Shown here piece after piece: positions 34,447 through 43,387 of a stretch of 64,000 nucleotides of DNA. A model generated the notes under the pieces. That model was not told the origin of the DNA, ran no database searches, and saw only the letters and a program-made list of their open reading frames with translations. The position numbers were made by a program, and so were the translations under genes. Each line of letters opens with the position of its first letter. The first letter of the stretch is position 1. This stretch comes from Alkaliphilus sp. B6464 (GTDB lineage: Bacteria > Bacillota > Clostridia > Peptostreptococcales > Natronincolaceae): positions 310,001 to 374,000 of the forward strand of contig NZ_CP058558.1 in assembly GCF_018141165.1 (NCBI RefSeq). The letters run 5' to 3'.

Positions 34447-34771
34447 ATAAAAACTCTACTGAATCTCCAGTTTTGATTCTATACTTATTGATCGTGCCAA
34501 TTGGAAGTTCTAATACTGCTCTAGCACTCCAAACGATAGGTCCTATCTTCCATGGTTTCATATTAGGAGTAATCTTGATTATTTTACTATATTTATCAAT
34601 ATAAATTACATCAATAGCCTCTTTCATGAAGAAAGTATGAATTGAATTGGTAGGCTTTATAAGTAATCCTTTTTGAATATTTTTAACGAACATTAATCCC
34701 TTCATTCTCGTTAAACTATCATTTGCAAGGTCTATTTCCATCACAGGATTTCTATTTATATATAATTTCAT
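34445..34771 (-). CDS. DUF192-family protein
   Basis: Protein of 108 residues matching the DUF192 layout: short beta strands, RMKGLMFVKN (the usual R..GLM.R block), HTFFMKEAIDVIYID (the H..FMR..IDVIF block) and VLELPIGTI (VLE.paG block). The family is widespread, function unresolved, often secreted; this copy has no signal peptide. It is cotranscribed with the prepilin peptidase (3-bp gap), which hints at a link with pilus assembly. Confidence 0.85.
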   Translation of the reverse strand: MKLYINRNPVMEIDLANDSLTRMKGLMFVKNIQKGLLIKPTNSIHTFFMKEAIDVIYIDKYSKIIKITPNMKPWKIGPIVWSARAVLELPIGTINKYRIKTGDSVEFL

Positions 34772-34774
34772 TAA

Positions 34775-35758
34775 TTACACCCCCAATATTCTAAACATAA
34801 AAGAGATTAATGATTGAATATTGAGCAAATCATATCCTGAAATAAATAAGAGTGTCCCAAAGGCAATGCCCGGTACAAAAGGGAGATAAGCCCCTATGTT
34901 TTCATTTAATAGATAATAAGATAATATAATTAATAACTGTGCAAAACAAGAATATATTAGTATTGCTATCAATGCTTTAAATCCAAACATAATACCTAAT
35001 GCACCAAATATTAATATATCGCCTCCACCTATACCACCATAAATAACTTCTTCGTGCTGTTCTTCGTATTCTTTATCTTCCGCTATAAGTTTTTCAACAT
35101 TATAGAATTTACTTAATATCTTTCCTAACCCTATTTCAATTAAAAAACCCACTGATGCAAACAATATGCTATATTTCCAAAAACCTTGTTCCATTGTATT
35201 CCAATATAAGGATACTAGAATAATTGAAACTATTGAAATACTATAAAATACAAATTCTATTTTTTTAGTTTTATGATAGATCAAACTAATAGCCGTTATA
35301 ATAATTAAAGCAATAAGAATAAAAACAATTGAATTAATTGTGTCTTGATTTAATCCTATAAAAGTTGTAATCAGTACTATAATACTATAGAAAATATAAT
35401 TTTTAATATTAGATTTTTTGCCTGTAGATTCGATACATTCTGTTTCAATAACAGAGGAGACTTCTTTTAAGTTTTTTTTAAAGAATTTAGACTTAATTTT
35501 TCTCATAACATATACCATATATGAAATAAAATAAGGAATCCCAAAACCTACAACAAATCCTATAATAGCATTGAGAAATATACTGTAATCCTTCTGTATG
35601 ATTGTTTGGATAATAATGTAACAGATAGATATGCCATAAGCACCATATACAATATTATCTGGTACATACATAGTTTTTATATCAATAATACTTTCTCTGA
35701 TTAATATAAAAAACATCATAAATGCAAAGATAAAATAAATAATATATGTAATATCCAT
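34775..35758 (-). CDS. Type IV prepilin peptidase (A24 family), expanded
   Basis: Integral-membrane aspartic protease that would remove leader peptides of the pilins encoded at 47375 and 54777-56308. The two catalytic blocks are present: ESIIDIKTMYVPDNIVY with Asp26, and GGIGGGDILIFGALG with Asp247, plus a C-terminal LPFVPGIAFG block. In typical members the two Asp are about 65 residues apart; here they are about 220 apart, because of an inserted section with extra membrane helices. The N-terminal methyltransferase domain of PilD is missing, as in TadV/FlaK-like forms. It is far (12 kb) from the main pilus cluster and overlaps the DUF192 unit. Confidence 0.82.
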   Translation of the reverse strand: MDITYIIYFIFAFMMFFILIRESIIDIKTMYVPDNIVYGAYGISICYIIIQTIIQKDYSIFLNAIIGFVVGFGIPYFISYMVYVMRKIKSKFFKKNLKEVSSVIETECIESTGKKSNIKNYIFYSIIVLITTFIGLNQDTINSIVFILIALIIITAISLIYHKTKKIEFVFYSISIVSIILVSLYWNTMEQGFWKYSILFASVGFLIEIGLGKILSKFYNVEKLIAEDKEYEEQHEEVIYGGIGGGDILIFGALGIMFGFKALIAILIYSCFAQLLIILSYYLLNENIGAYLPFVPGIAFGTLLFISGYDLLNIQSLISFMFRILGV

Positions 35759-35880
35759 AAAATAAAACCTCCTATCTAATTTTTAAACATTATAGAAATT
35801 AGAAGGAAGCAAATCAAAAAATGGCTTTAATTATTTGATCTAATGTAAAATTTATTCAAAAGTTTTTATATGCTTTAAAA

Positions 35881-35909
35881 TAAGAACCCTCAAAATATGA
35901 GGGTTTTAT
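35881..35909 (-). terminator. Rho-independent terminator
   Basis: AACCCTC / GAGGGTT hairpin at the 3' end of the SLH gene, with T-rich minus-strand flank. Confidence 0.7.
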
Positions 35910-36577
35910 TTTCCTACGGATTGATTAAATCTATGAATCATAAGTGCTGCTTGTTCTCTGGTCACTGGATCATTAGCCATTAAGTTATCTGAAGTTTGTA
36001 TAATACCATAAGCATTAACTGTTGCCACCTGTTTTTTAAATTTATCTGGTACATCCTTATATGTATGTCCAACATTTTTAGGTTCTAAAAAAGAACTTAA
36101 TAAAAGAACAAATTCAAGACGAGTCATTGGTTCACTTTTCTTAATTTCGTATCCTAATATATCATTATAACTAGGAAAATCTTTCTTTTTACTTATATGA
36201 GAGGTGAGACTTTTAATTGAGTTCGTATGTGCATCGTTAGAATTAAAGTCATTAAAATAAGGAAGTTCAGATGTTGTGTTGCCATAACTTTTGATGTTTT
36301 CTCTACCAATTTTGTCAAATAATTTAATTGCATCTATGCGAATTAAGGGTTTTTTAGCATTAAATTTTTTCATAGAATCTAGTGTAAAGTAATTAATACT
36401 TTCTTTTACTGCTTCACGATAATGTTGATCAATTTCATTATAATCGCTAATCTCTGATATAATCGAATAGTTTATATCTATTGTAGAGTCTTTATTAGTA
36501 AAGTAAACAAACGAGTAAAATAATATTATAAATATAACAAACAAATATAGTAAGGCGTATAGGTGTTTTCTTTGCAT
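35906..36577 (-). CDS. Membrane-anchored SLH-domain protein
   Basis: Protein of 223 residues with an N-terminal membrane anchor (about 7-27) and SLH-type repeats: a clear one at the C-terminus (YKDVPDKFKKQVATVNAYGI ... VTREQAALMIHRF) and weaker ones near residues 60-110 and 130-165. SLH domains bind pyruvylated secondary wall polymers. It probably sits at the wall-membrane interface. Ribosome binding site AAGGAGC. Confidence 0.78.
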   Translation of the reverse strand: MQRKHLYALLYLFVIFIILFYSFVYFTNKDSTIDINYSIISEISDYNEIDQHYREAVKESINYFTLDSMKKFNAKKPLIRIDAIKLFDKIGRENIKSYGNTTSELPYFNDFNSNDAHTNSIKSLTSHISKKKDFPSYNDILGYEIKKSEPMTRLEFVLLLSSFLEPKNVGHTYKDVPDKFKKQVATVNAYGIIQTSDNLMANDPVTREQAALMIHRFNQSVGK

Positions 36578-36681
36578 AGTATTATGCTCCTTTCTTTTTT
36601 CTTATTCTAGGTCTAAAATATTATAAATTGTGATAATGATAAATTCAAATAATAACATCATATTATATGCCTTGCAATGTA

Positions 36682-36716
36682 TTGAATAAACCAAAATCAT
36701 GTGTTATAATATAATT
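36682..36716 (+). promoter_or_regulatory. SigA-type promoter with extended -10, also matching TGTGTTAT box
   Basis: TTGAAT, 17-bp spacer, TATAAT within ATGTGTTATAATATAAT. It shows how the recurrent TGTGTTATGTT box relates to an extended -10 element (TGnTATAAT). Confidence 0.6.
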
Positions 36717-36769
36717 AAAAATACAATAAAAATACATATTTTAATATAGAGGCTTAGGGAGGAATACCG

Positions 36770-36871
36770 ATGAAAAGTTTTTCATTAGATTTTGTCATCT
36801 TGTTGGCCACAATTTTATCAGTCGGAAGCGTAGTGTCAATGTATGTAAAAATTAAATATTTTTCAAAATGA
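36770..36871 (+). CDS. Single-helix membrane microprotein (33 aa)
   Basis: Short ORF starting MKSFSLDFVILLATILSVGS, a single membrane helix with a basic tail (KIKYFSK). It has a strong ribosome binding site (GGGAGG), a good promoter and its own terminator, which together make it a real gene despite its length. Function unknown. Confidence 0.7.
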   Translation: MKSFSLDFVILLATILSVGSVVSMYVKIKYFSK

Positions 36872-36873
36872 AG

Positions 36874-36920
36874 AACAGGTTACTTATGGAATTAAAAAGA
36901 TAGGTAGCCTGTTTTTATTT
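36874..36920 (+). terminator. Terminator of microprotein gene
   Basis: AACAGG / CCTGTT outer stem with inner pairing, followed by TTTTATTTTT. Confidence 0.65.
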
Positions 36921-36944
36921 TTAAATTTTCCTTGCGTTTTGAAA

Positions 36945-36962
36945 TATATGTTATGTTAAAAC
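36945..36962 (+). promoter_or_regulatory. ATATGTTATGTTAAAA box
   Basis: Full-match copy of the recurrent box, 34 bp upstream of the 36986 start and right after a terminator; well placed as a -10-like element. Confidence 0.55.
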
Positions 36963-36985
36963 AAAAAACCAAGGAGGATAGAGTA

Positions 36986-38500
36986 ATGGTTGGTGAGAAA
37001 ATAAAAAAAGATAAATTACTTGAGAAAAACATTATATATAGAAAAGACAACAATTACCCAAGTACAGTGGGATTGATAAAGACAAAGGACATTATCAATG
37101 GAGAAATATCATTTCACATCAATAAAAGTAATAAAGATTCAGAACTCTACACATCAAAAGATAAATTTAAAAATGCTATTACAGAAAAAGAATTGATATT
37201 TTCAATAAGACATAAAAAATATACAATTTCGCAGGATGTTATAAATAAATTTAGAAATAAAAATATCCGAAAAATTTACGAAGTGATAGATATATTTTTA
37301 AAATCAGGAAACATTCAATTATTAGAAGATGAAAAAGCAATTATTACAATGAAACTTTATGATATCAAGTTTTTAATTAATTATAGGAAAAGAACTATAA
37401 ATGGAATTATTCAGGATAAGGGGATTGATATAAAAGATAATTCGATTACATTCAAGAAAGGTAAGGCTATTATTTTAGAAGATAATGAGATAAAGGAAGA
37501 TAAAATAATTTTTAGAAAGGATGTATTTTTAGAACAGTTATACTTATTAGAAGGAGTAAATATTGATAAAAACAAAGTAATTGAAGACATAAGATGCAAT
37601 CTTAAAGAAATTGAACTATTCAATAGAGGAGAGGAAATAATTTCGATTGAGACTACAAAATGTAAATATGAAATTATAAATTATAATATAAAAAATACTA
37701 TATTAAAAATGGAGAACTTTGATATATACGAAAAACTTGAGGGGATAACACAGAGTAAAAAAGATAATAAGGTTGATATAGCAAATATTATGCAACAAGA
37801 GTATTTGACGAATTTAAAAGTTTTAGATTTATATGGAGGCATTGAAACTGCAAAAAATTACATTAAAAAAGTAGGGCTTTCTATTAAAGTGATTACTAAA
37901 TTCATAACAGAAGAAAATCTGTCTGAATTATTTAGGTTTTTAGTAGATGATGTAGTTTACCATGGAATAGTTTTGTATGATAATTATATAGATAACTGCA
38001 TGATAATTAAAACTAAAAGATTTTACTATTTACTTAAAAATAATGTAATTATTAATATAAAGACTACAAATCAAGAAGAAATCGAAGATTGTAGTATATC
38101 ATTTAAAAAAGTCCAAGATAGATTTGTCACTGAAAAGAGGTGTATTTTAGATTTAGAGTTAAGGGATAGAGTTAGAGATATTATATCTCAATTTACAATA
38201 AATGGATTAAAAATGAGAAATCATGCGAAGGCAAGATATAAAGAAAGGATTTCAAAAGATGCAGATATATCAATGATTGAATTGGATATTAAAAAAGATA
38301 TATATAAAAATGGAGTAGTATGTATGGGAACCTATTATCAAAATACTAAACTTATTAAAGGTCACAAATATATTTATATTATTGATAATAATTATATTAT
38401 TTCAGTATGGAGAATAAACCCTACTGTTATATATGTAGAAAAAAGGTATAATGATATGATAGATGAATTGGTAATGACAGAATTAGAAGAAGTAATATAA
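36986..38500 (+). CDS. Large protein with possible DUF4258/BECR-like C-terminal domain
   Basis: Protein of 504 residues (start after AAGGAGGATAGAGTA; the frame is open to 36932 but that includes the promoter box). The first ~410 residues are Lys/Ile-rich, alternating strands and helices, unrecognised. The C-terminus has MRNHAKARYKERI followed by a region ending YIYIIDNNYIISVWRI, which resembles the HAxxRxxER pattern and layout of DUF4258 and related small toxin-like RNase folds. If right, it could be a toxin-like or RNA-binding effector; no neighbouring immunity gene is obvious. Low confidence on function, high on coding. Confidence 0.7.
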   Translation: MVGEKIKKDKLLEKNIIYRKDNNYPSTVGLIKTKDIINGEISFHINKSNKDSELYTSKDKFKNAITEKELIFSIRHKKYTISQDVINKFRNKNIRKIYEVIDIFLKSGNIQLLEDEKAIITMKLYDIKFLINYRKRTINGIIQDKGIDIKDNSITFKKGKAIILEDNEIKEDKIIFRKDVFLEQLYLLEGVNIDKNKVIEDIRCNLKEIELFNRGEEIISIETTKCKYEIINYNIKNTILKMENFDIYEKLEGITQSKKDNKVDIANIMQQEYLTNLKVLDLYGGIETAKNYIKKVGLSIKVITKFITEENLSELFRFLVDDVVYHGIVLYDNYIDNCMIIKTKRFYYLLKNNVIINIKTTNQEEIEDCSISFKKVQDRFVTEKRCILDLELRDRVRDIISQFTINGLKMRNHAKARYKERISKDADISMIELDIKKDIYKNGVVCMGTYYQNTKLIKGHKYIYIIDNNYIISVWRINPTVIYVEKRYNDMIDELVMTELEEVI

Positions 38501-38552
38501 TTAAAGAAAAAACAATTATAAGAATTAATTTAAAAGAGTCATCATAATAGAA

Positions 38553-38577
38553 AGCGAGTAGATTTATTCTACTCGCT
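38553..38577. terminator. Hairpin between convergent genes
   Basis: AGCGAGTAG / CTACTCGCT stem; T tracts are poor on both strands, so termination efficiency is uncertain. Confidence 0.5.
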
Positions 38578-38585
38578 CATGTAAT

Positions 38586-39704
38586 TTATTCTCCTATAGT
38601 CAGGCCCTTTTTTTCCGCTTCATCTTTGTATTTTTGAATAGTTGTATCTATATCGCCAAATAACTTTGGATTTTCTTTTTTCAACAAGTCTTTGTTTTGT
38701 TCAATTAATTTACCCATATAAATTGGATCATTTAATTTAGTCGATTCGCTTAAACTTGAAGTAGTATCATATATTCCGTTTTCTTTGAAGATTCTGTTGA
38801 CTTCACTAGCCTTCTCAACATTTTTCTTATTAAATGCAGACAATAGTCCTGATTTTCCATAATATTTACTATAGACTTCTTTATACATATCTTTTTCTAA
38901 TCGAGCCTCTGAATCTTTATATTTATCAATTAAATCTGTCACAAAATTATTTTTAAACTTATCCTCAATAACGTCCAAACCTAATGATTCTTTTGCCGAA
39001 TTTACAGCCCCACCTACTTTCTCTTGGAAATATCCAAACAAGTCTTTAATAGGATTAATAGGGGCTTTTGAGCCATAAAACGTCGCCTTCCATCTTTCAT
39101 CGCCTTGCTTATTAGCCATTTGTTGAGCCAGTGCATCTGTATCAATAGGCTTATAATTTAATAGTTCTGATTTTGAAGGCAACATATTTGCCCATGTAGA
39201 AGATGCCTCATTCCATGCTGCTTTAGATTTTTCAAAACTACCTATGTTTCTATCAAATCCAGATTTATATTCGGATATAATATCATTTAAACTATGTTGT
39301 GCTTTGGCATTATTGATGATATTTTTAAATTCTGAATCTGAGGGTTTTCCTTTCATATTGTCTTTCAATTTTGAGGTATCCATTGGTTGATTATACCAAA
39401 GTTCGCCATATTTTTCTGAAAAAAGTTGCTCTGCACTTTTGCCAAAACCTTCTGGAGCATTTAATTCACCGAAACCATTAGGATAATTATTTTCTCCAAA
39501 TCCTTGATTTACGAGTTCTTCAACTGCATTGTCAAATACTTCCTTTAAACTTTGGGTAGGATCTGGCATATTATCTAATGGTTCAAAATCAGATTTTTCA
39601 ATCTGAACATCTGGTAGTTTTGTATTTAAATTATTCGCAAAGACAATTGTAGATGTATTTGCCATAAGTATAGAGCATATTAATATAGAAACCATCTTGT
39701 TCAT
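38586..39704 (-). CDS. Secreted protein, unknown function (372 aa)
   Basis: Secreted protein with a signal peptide of about 24 residues (MNKMVSILICSILMANTS, ending VFAN). The mature part is hydrophilic, with a motif resembling repeats of NGFGE / EGFGK near residues 65-90, and long helical stretches. The start is the ATG after AAGGAGGTGGCC; the frame is open to 39803. Located downstream of ftsH on the same strand but separated by a terminator. No family recognised. Confidence 0.72.
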   Translation of the reverse strand: MNKMVSILICSILMANTSTIVFANNLNTKLPDVQIEKSDFEPLDNMPDPTQSLKEVFDNAVEELVNQGFGENNYPNGFGELNAPEGFGKSAEQLFSEKYGELWYNQPMDTSKLKDNMKGKPSDSEFKNIINNAKAQHSLNDIISEYKSGFDRNIGSFEKSKAAWNEASSTWANMLPSKSELLNYKPIDTDALAQQMANKQGDERWKATFYGSKAPINPIKDLFGYFQEKVGGAVNSAKESLGLDVIEDKFKNNFVTDLIDKYKDSEARLEKDMYKEVYSKYYGKSGLLSAFNKKNVEKASEVNRIFKENGIYDTTSSLSESTKLNDPIYMGKLIEQNKDLLKKENPKLFGDIDTTIQKYKDEAEKKGLTIGE

Positions 39705-39828
39705 GATGGCCACCTCCTTACTTTTTAATATCTTATAATGAATGAAATTATATAAAATTAAGACAGTGATTATCAAGTATATAAATTTGATTTTCTTTTG
39801 CAAATATGCAAATAAAAAAGATAAATAA

Positions 39829-39857
39829 CAAAAGAGTCACTTTTAGTGACTCTTTGA
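39829..39857 (-). terminator. Terminator after ftsH
   Basis: AAAGAGTCACT-TTT-AGTGACTCTTT with T tract on the minus strand. Confidence 0.85.
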
Positions 39858-39861
39858 TATA

Positions 39862-41637
39862 TTATTTATTTTCAATTGTTTTTTCATTCTTAGAAGACTT
39901 ACCAAATAGTATCTGATCAAGTTCTTTTTCTTCAAGAGTTTCTTTTTCTATAAGTTTATCTGCAACTGACTTTAAAATATCTTTATTATTTTTCAATATT
40001 TCAAGAGTCTTATCATAGATGTCTTTAGCCATTCTCTTAGCCTCTCCAAGTATAGCCTTGTCATCATTGTATCCAAAATCATCAAGATTTAACATGCCGA
40101 ATGAATCCGTCATACCGTAGTATTTAATAATGGATTTAATAGTGGCAGTTGCTTTGCTAATATCACTACTTGCACCAGTTGTAATCTTATCTTCGTGACC
40201 AAGAAGTAAGTATTCACCAACTCTGCCACCGTAACTGATCATTACATCATTTATTAAATCTTCTTTTGAGTGCAGTCCTAATTTTTCAGGAGGAATAAAT
40301 GTAACTCCACCTGCTCCACTTGTGCTAGGTATGATTGTGACTTTAGGCACAGACTTTTTAGCGACAAGTTTAGCAATAACTGCATGTCCTGCTTCATGCC
40401 AAGCAACAAGTTCAATTTCGGATTTATCTCTATTTTTTCTATTTTTCTTTTCGTCACCCTTCATAACAATTTTATAAAAGGCTTTATCAACATCATTTGC
40501 TGTAATTTCACTATGCTTATTTTGAACCGCAATAATAGCAGATTCATTTAATAGGGTTTTAAGACCTGCACCTGCAAAACCTATAGTAAGTTTAGCAAGT
40601 TGTTCAAAATCTACATCTTTGGAAAAAGTCTTTCCTTTCGCATGAAGATGTAAGATTTTTAATCTATCTTCTTTATCAGGAAGATTAATGGCTATATGTC
40701 GATCAAACCTGCCCGGCCTTACTAATGCTTCGTCTAAATCATCAAGCCTGTTTGTTGCTGCTATAACCAATATGCCTTGGCTAGTATCAAATCCATCAAG
40801 TTCATTAAGGAGTGCATTTATAGTCTGATCTCTTTCAGAGTTAGAATCTCTACCTCTTTTTCCACCAATTGCATCTATTTCATCAACAAATACAACACAA
40901 GGAGTATTTTTCTTAGCCTCTGCAAATAGTTCCCTTACTCTCTTAGCACCTACACCTACATACATTTCAACAAAGTCTGAACCCGAAGCATAATGAAAAG
41001 GTACCCCTGCTTCACCTGCAATTGCTTTAGCCATTAAGGTCTTACCCGTTCCCGGAGGGCCATAAAAAATAACCCCTTTAGGAAGTATAGCACCCATATC
41101 TCTATATTTTTTAGGCTCTTTTAAGAAGTCTACCAAATAGATCATATCTTCCTTCGATTCCTCATTGCCTGCTATATCACAGAATCTAATAGAAGATTTT
41201 ACAGTTCTTTTAGGTTTTTGATTGCTTACTACACTAACTCCTTTTAAGGAATTTTTGAAAAGAAAGTAGAAGAATCCTAGAAAAATCGGAAAAGGAAGAA
41301 AAGCAACTGCGAAGTCTAAAATTAGACGATTACTATTATTTTCCGTAACCTCTACATTACTTTTCAGAAGCAACGCCTTAAATCCTTCCATTCTTGGATT
41401 ATCGGTAATATATTTATTACCTTGAATATCTGTAAATGTAAATTTTGGAGCAGAGAAATTAAGAATTACTTCTTGGACCTGTCCATGACTTAACATTTCT
41501 TCAAATTTCACATATTCTAGTTTCTTAGGGTTGCTTGTAAACATTGATGTAGTAATGTATACATTAATAAAAATAAAAACTATAACAAGTGCAACACCTA
41601 CTTTTTTATTGGAAAAAAACTTCATAAATTTCTTCAT
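39862..41637 (-). CDS. ftsH: ATP-dependent zinc metalloprotease FtsH
   Basis: Membrane-bound AAA+ protease, 591 residues. Two membrane helices (about 13-31 and 106-128) flank a short extracytoplasmic domain; Walker A GPPGTGKT (193-200), Walker B VVFVDEIDAIG, the second region of homology (AATNRLDDLDEALVRPGRFD) and the zinc site HEAGH (414-418) with a later Asp (TTGASSDISKAT) are intact. It degrades membrane and regulatory proteins. It is not flanked by tilS-hpt, the usual chromosomal context, so it is probably an accessory copy. One small oddity is GAGLKTLLNE where GADLxxLLNE is usual. Ribosome binding site GAGAGGTG. Confidence 0.93.
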   Translation of the reverse strand: MKKFMKFFSNKKVGVALVIVFIFINVYITTSMFTSNPKKLEYVKFEEMLSHGQVQEVILNFSAPKFTFTDIQGNKYITDNPRMEGFKALLLKSNVEVTENNSNRLILDFAVAFLPFPIFLGFFYFLFKNSLKGVSVVSNQKPKRTVKSSIRFCDIAGNEESKEDMIYLVDFLKEPKKYRDMGAILPKGVIFYGPPGTGKTLMAKAIAGEAGVPFHYASGSDFVEMYVGVGAKRVRELFAEAKKNTPCVVFVDEIDAIGGKRGRDSNSERDQTINALLNELDGFDTSQGILVIAATNRLDDLDEALVRPGRFDRHIAINLPDKEDRLKILHLHAKGKTFSKDVDFEQLAKLTIGFAGAGLKTLLNESAIIAVQNKHSEITANDVDKAFYKIVMKGDEKKNRKNRDKSEIELVAWHEAGHAVIAKLVAKKSVPKVTIIPSTSGAGGVTFIPPEKLGLHSKEDLINDVMISYGGRVGEYLLLGHEDKITTGASSDISKATATIKSIIKYYGMTDSFGMLNLDDFGYNDDKAILGEAKRMAKDIYDKTLEILKNNKDILKSVADKLIEKETLEEKELDQILFGKSSKNEKTIENK

Positions 41638-41752
41638 TTAACTTTCACCTCTCTAAAATAATTAATGTCCTTTATAAATAATTAATGTTTTATGAATAAA
41701 TCAAGTTTTAAAACTCAACTCCTTCTTTAATTAATCAAATAGATATAATTTG

Positions 41753-42067
41753 CTACTGTATATTAAACTTGCTAATCTTATACAATTTCAAATCATTTTT
41801 AAATAAGTTGCAATAATTTTTACATGAATCATCAATCTTCTTATCATTATCCACTACTATATAAAGTGGCATTGTAAAGTTTTTATATTTTTTTATATCT
41901 GATAAAATTGAGTTAAGTGTATTAACAGTGATATCACTTCTTGTATAGATATAAATGCACTTGCCATCTATTGAAAACAAACTACGACCTAATACTTTAA
42001 CGTTAGGAGTAGATAAAATTATATCTTTGATTTCCTTCCACTTATCGTAAACACTTCTAGTTGCCAT
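41753..42067 (-). CDS. Hypothetical protein (104 aa)
   Basis: Soluble alpha/beta protein beginning MATRSVYDKWKEIKD, with alternating strands and helices but no recognised family. Ribosome binding site AAAGAGGTG. A TTGTGTTATGTTTA box lies about 60 bp upstream on the same strand. Divergent from the second partition cassette. Confidence 0.65.
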   Translation of the reverse strand: MATRSVYDKWKEIKDIILSTPNVKVLGRSLFSIDGKCIYIYTRSDITVNTLNSILSDIKKYKNFTMPLYIVVDNDKKIDDSCKNYCNLFKNDLKLYKISKFNIQ

Positions 42068-42120
42068 TTAATTCACCTCTTTCGTTACACTTGATGTCGA
42101 ATTTTTTCTAATTTCCTTTT

Positions 42121-42134
42121 TAAACATAACACAA
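42121..42134 (-). promoter_or_regulatory. TTGTGTTATGTTTA box
   Basis: Minus-strand copy of the recurrent box, about 60 bp before the 42067 start. Confidence 0.5.
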
Positions 42135-42211
42135 GAATAATAAAATCTTGATTTAGTACAGAGAGAGTTTGTATAAGGATAAGATTGATTTTAAAAAAAC
42201 ATTAAGAAATA

Positions 42212-42239
42212 TTGAAAAGGTAAAAATAATCGCTATAAT
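42212..42239 (+). promoter_or_regulatory. SigA-type promoter of second partition cassette
   Basis: TTGAAA, 16-bp spacer, TATAAT, about 80 bp before the actin-like ATPase start. Confidence 0.6.
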
Positions 42240-42317
42240 AAGAACACAATAAAAATATGACATTGTAATAAATTAAAAGTATTTAATAAAACAAAGACAA
42301 AAAAAGGGGGAATATAT

Positions 42318-43376
42318 ATGGCTAAACATAAAATAGCAGTAGGAATTGACAGAGGTTTCGGTGCAACTAAATATTGGTCAGATTTAGTTTCTGGTCATAT
42401 AGAATCACTTGTGGCTCCAATCACAGAAGAAAGAGCAAACGAGTTAATGAATAACAACAAAGGAGATAAGAGTGTAATCATTCTTCATGTTGATAATGAG
42501 TATTTCTTAGTAGGTAGTTATGTGGCTGAAGTAGAACCTACATATGCTGAAAGAGATTTAAGAAGAAGTCGTGATGGAAAAAATGAAACAATTCTTTTCT
42601 TGGCAGGTATGGGATTGGCAACAGATGAAGTAAATGAGGCTGATCTTGTGGTTTCAACTGGACTGCCAACAGATGACCATGATGCAATTAAAGATGAATA
42701 CGCAAAAAAAATTATGAATGATGGAAATGCGTATAAATTTACACTTTATGTAGGATCTAAAAGATTTAATAAGTCTCTAAGTGTTATTAAGGCTAATATA
42801 GAAAATCAGCCAAAGGGAACAATTATTTCTGTAATTAATAAAAAATTAGGAGAAGGAATGTCTTGGGACGAATTAAAGAAAAGAAAATTTGGTATTATTG
42901 ATTTTGGTTTCAATACCTCGGATGCATCTAGTTATGTAGGAAAGGATATTGTAAAGGGAGATAAAATTAATTTCTCGACATTTGCAATGGTAGAAATCGT
43001 TGCTACTGCAAAAAAATTAATTGATAGTAACTTTAAGACCAAGAAGAAAGAGGATGAAGTATTAAAGTCTCTTGAAACTTGCGAAGTTAAGGTTAAGGGT
43101 AGTTTTAAAGACTGTAGTGAACAGGTAAAATTGGCTTTTGAAGAGAAAGGGAATCTTTTAGTAAATGAAGTTGCATCAAAGTGGGAATCAGTGATAGATA
43201 CTTATGATGAATTAATTTTATCAGGAGGATGCGTCGCCAATGAAGTATTTGCAAATATTCTGAGAGGTCTTTTTGAACAGCATACTGGATGGGATGTGAC
43301 TATTCCTGAAAATCCAAGAATGGCAAATGCTTTTGGATTTTATTTAATTTCGGCAAGTATACTGCAAAATTTATAA
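42318..43376 (+). CDS. ParM-like actin-family ATPase, copy 2
   Basis: Second filament ATPase, 352 residues, of normal ParM length. Phosphate-1 motif GIDRGFGATK (9-18), phosphate-2 IIDFGFNTSD (193-202) and adenosine-site LSGGC (301-305) are present. It shares only the fold motifs with the 5032-6351 protein, so the two systems should be incompatible-free and independent. Followed 11 bp later by a small protein in the ParR position. Ribosome binding site AAGGGGG. Its start region follows a SigA-type promoter. Confidence 0.87.
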   Translation: MAKHKIAVGIDRGFGATKYWSDLVSGHIESLVAPITEERANELMNNNKGDKSVIILHVDNEYFLVGSYVAEVEPTYAERDLRRSRDGKNETILFLAGMGLATDEVNEADLVVSTGLPTDDHDAIKDEYAKKIMNDGNAYKFTLYVGSKRFNKSLSVIKANIENQPKGTIISVINKKLGEGMSWDELKKRKFGIIDFGFNTSDASSYVGKDIVKGDKINFSTFAMVEIVATAKKLIDSNFKTKKKEDEVLKSLETCEVKVKGSFKDCSEQVKLAFEEKGNLLVNEVASKWESVIDTYDELILSGGCVANEVFANILRGLFEQHTGWDVTIPENPRMANAFGFYLISASILQNL

Positions 43377-43387
43377 GGGTGATTTAA

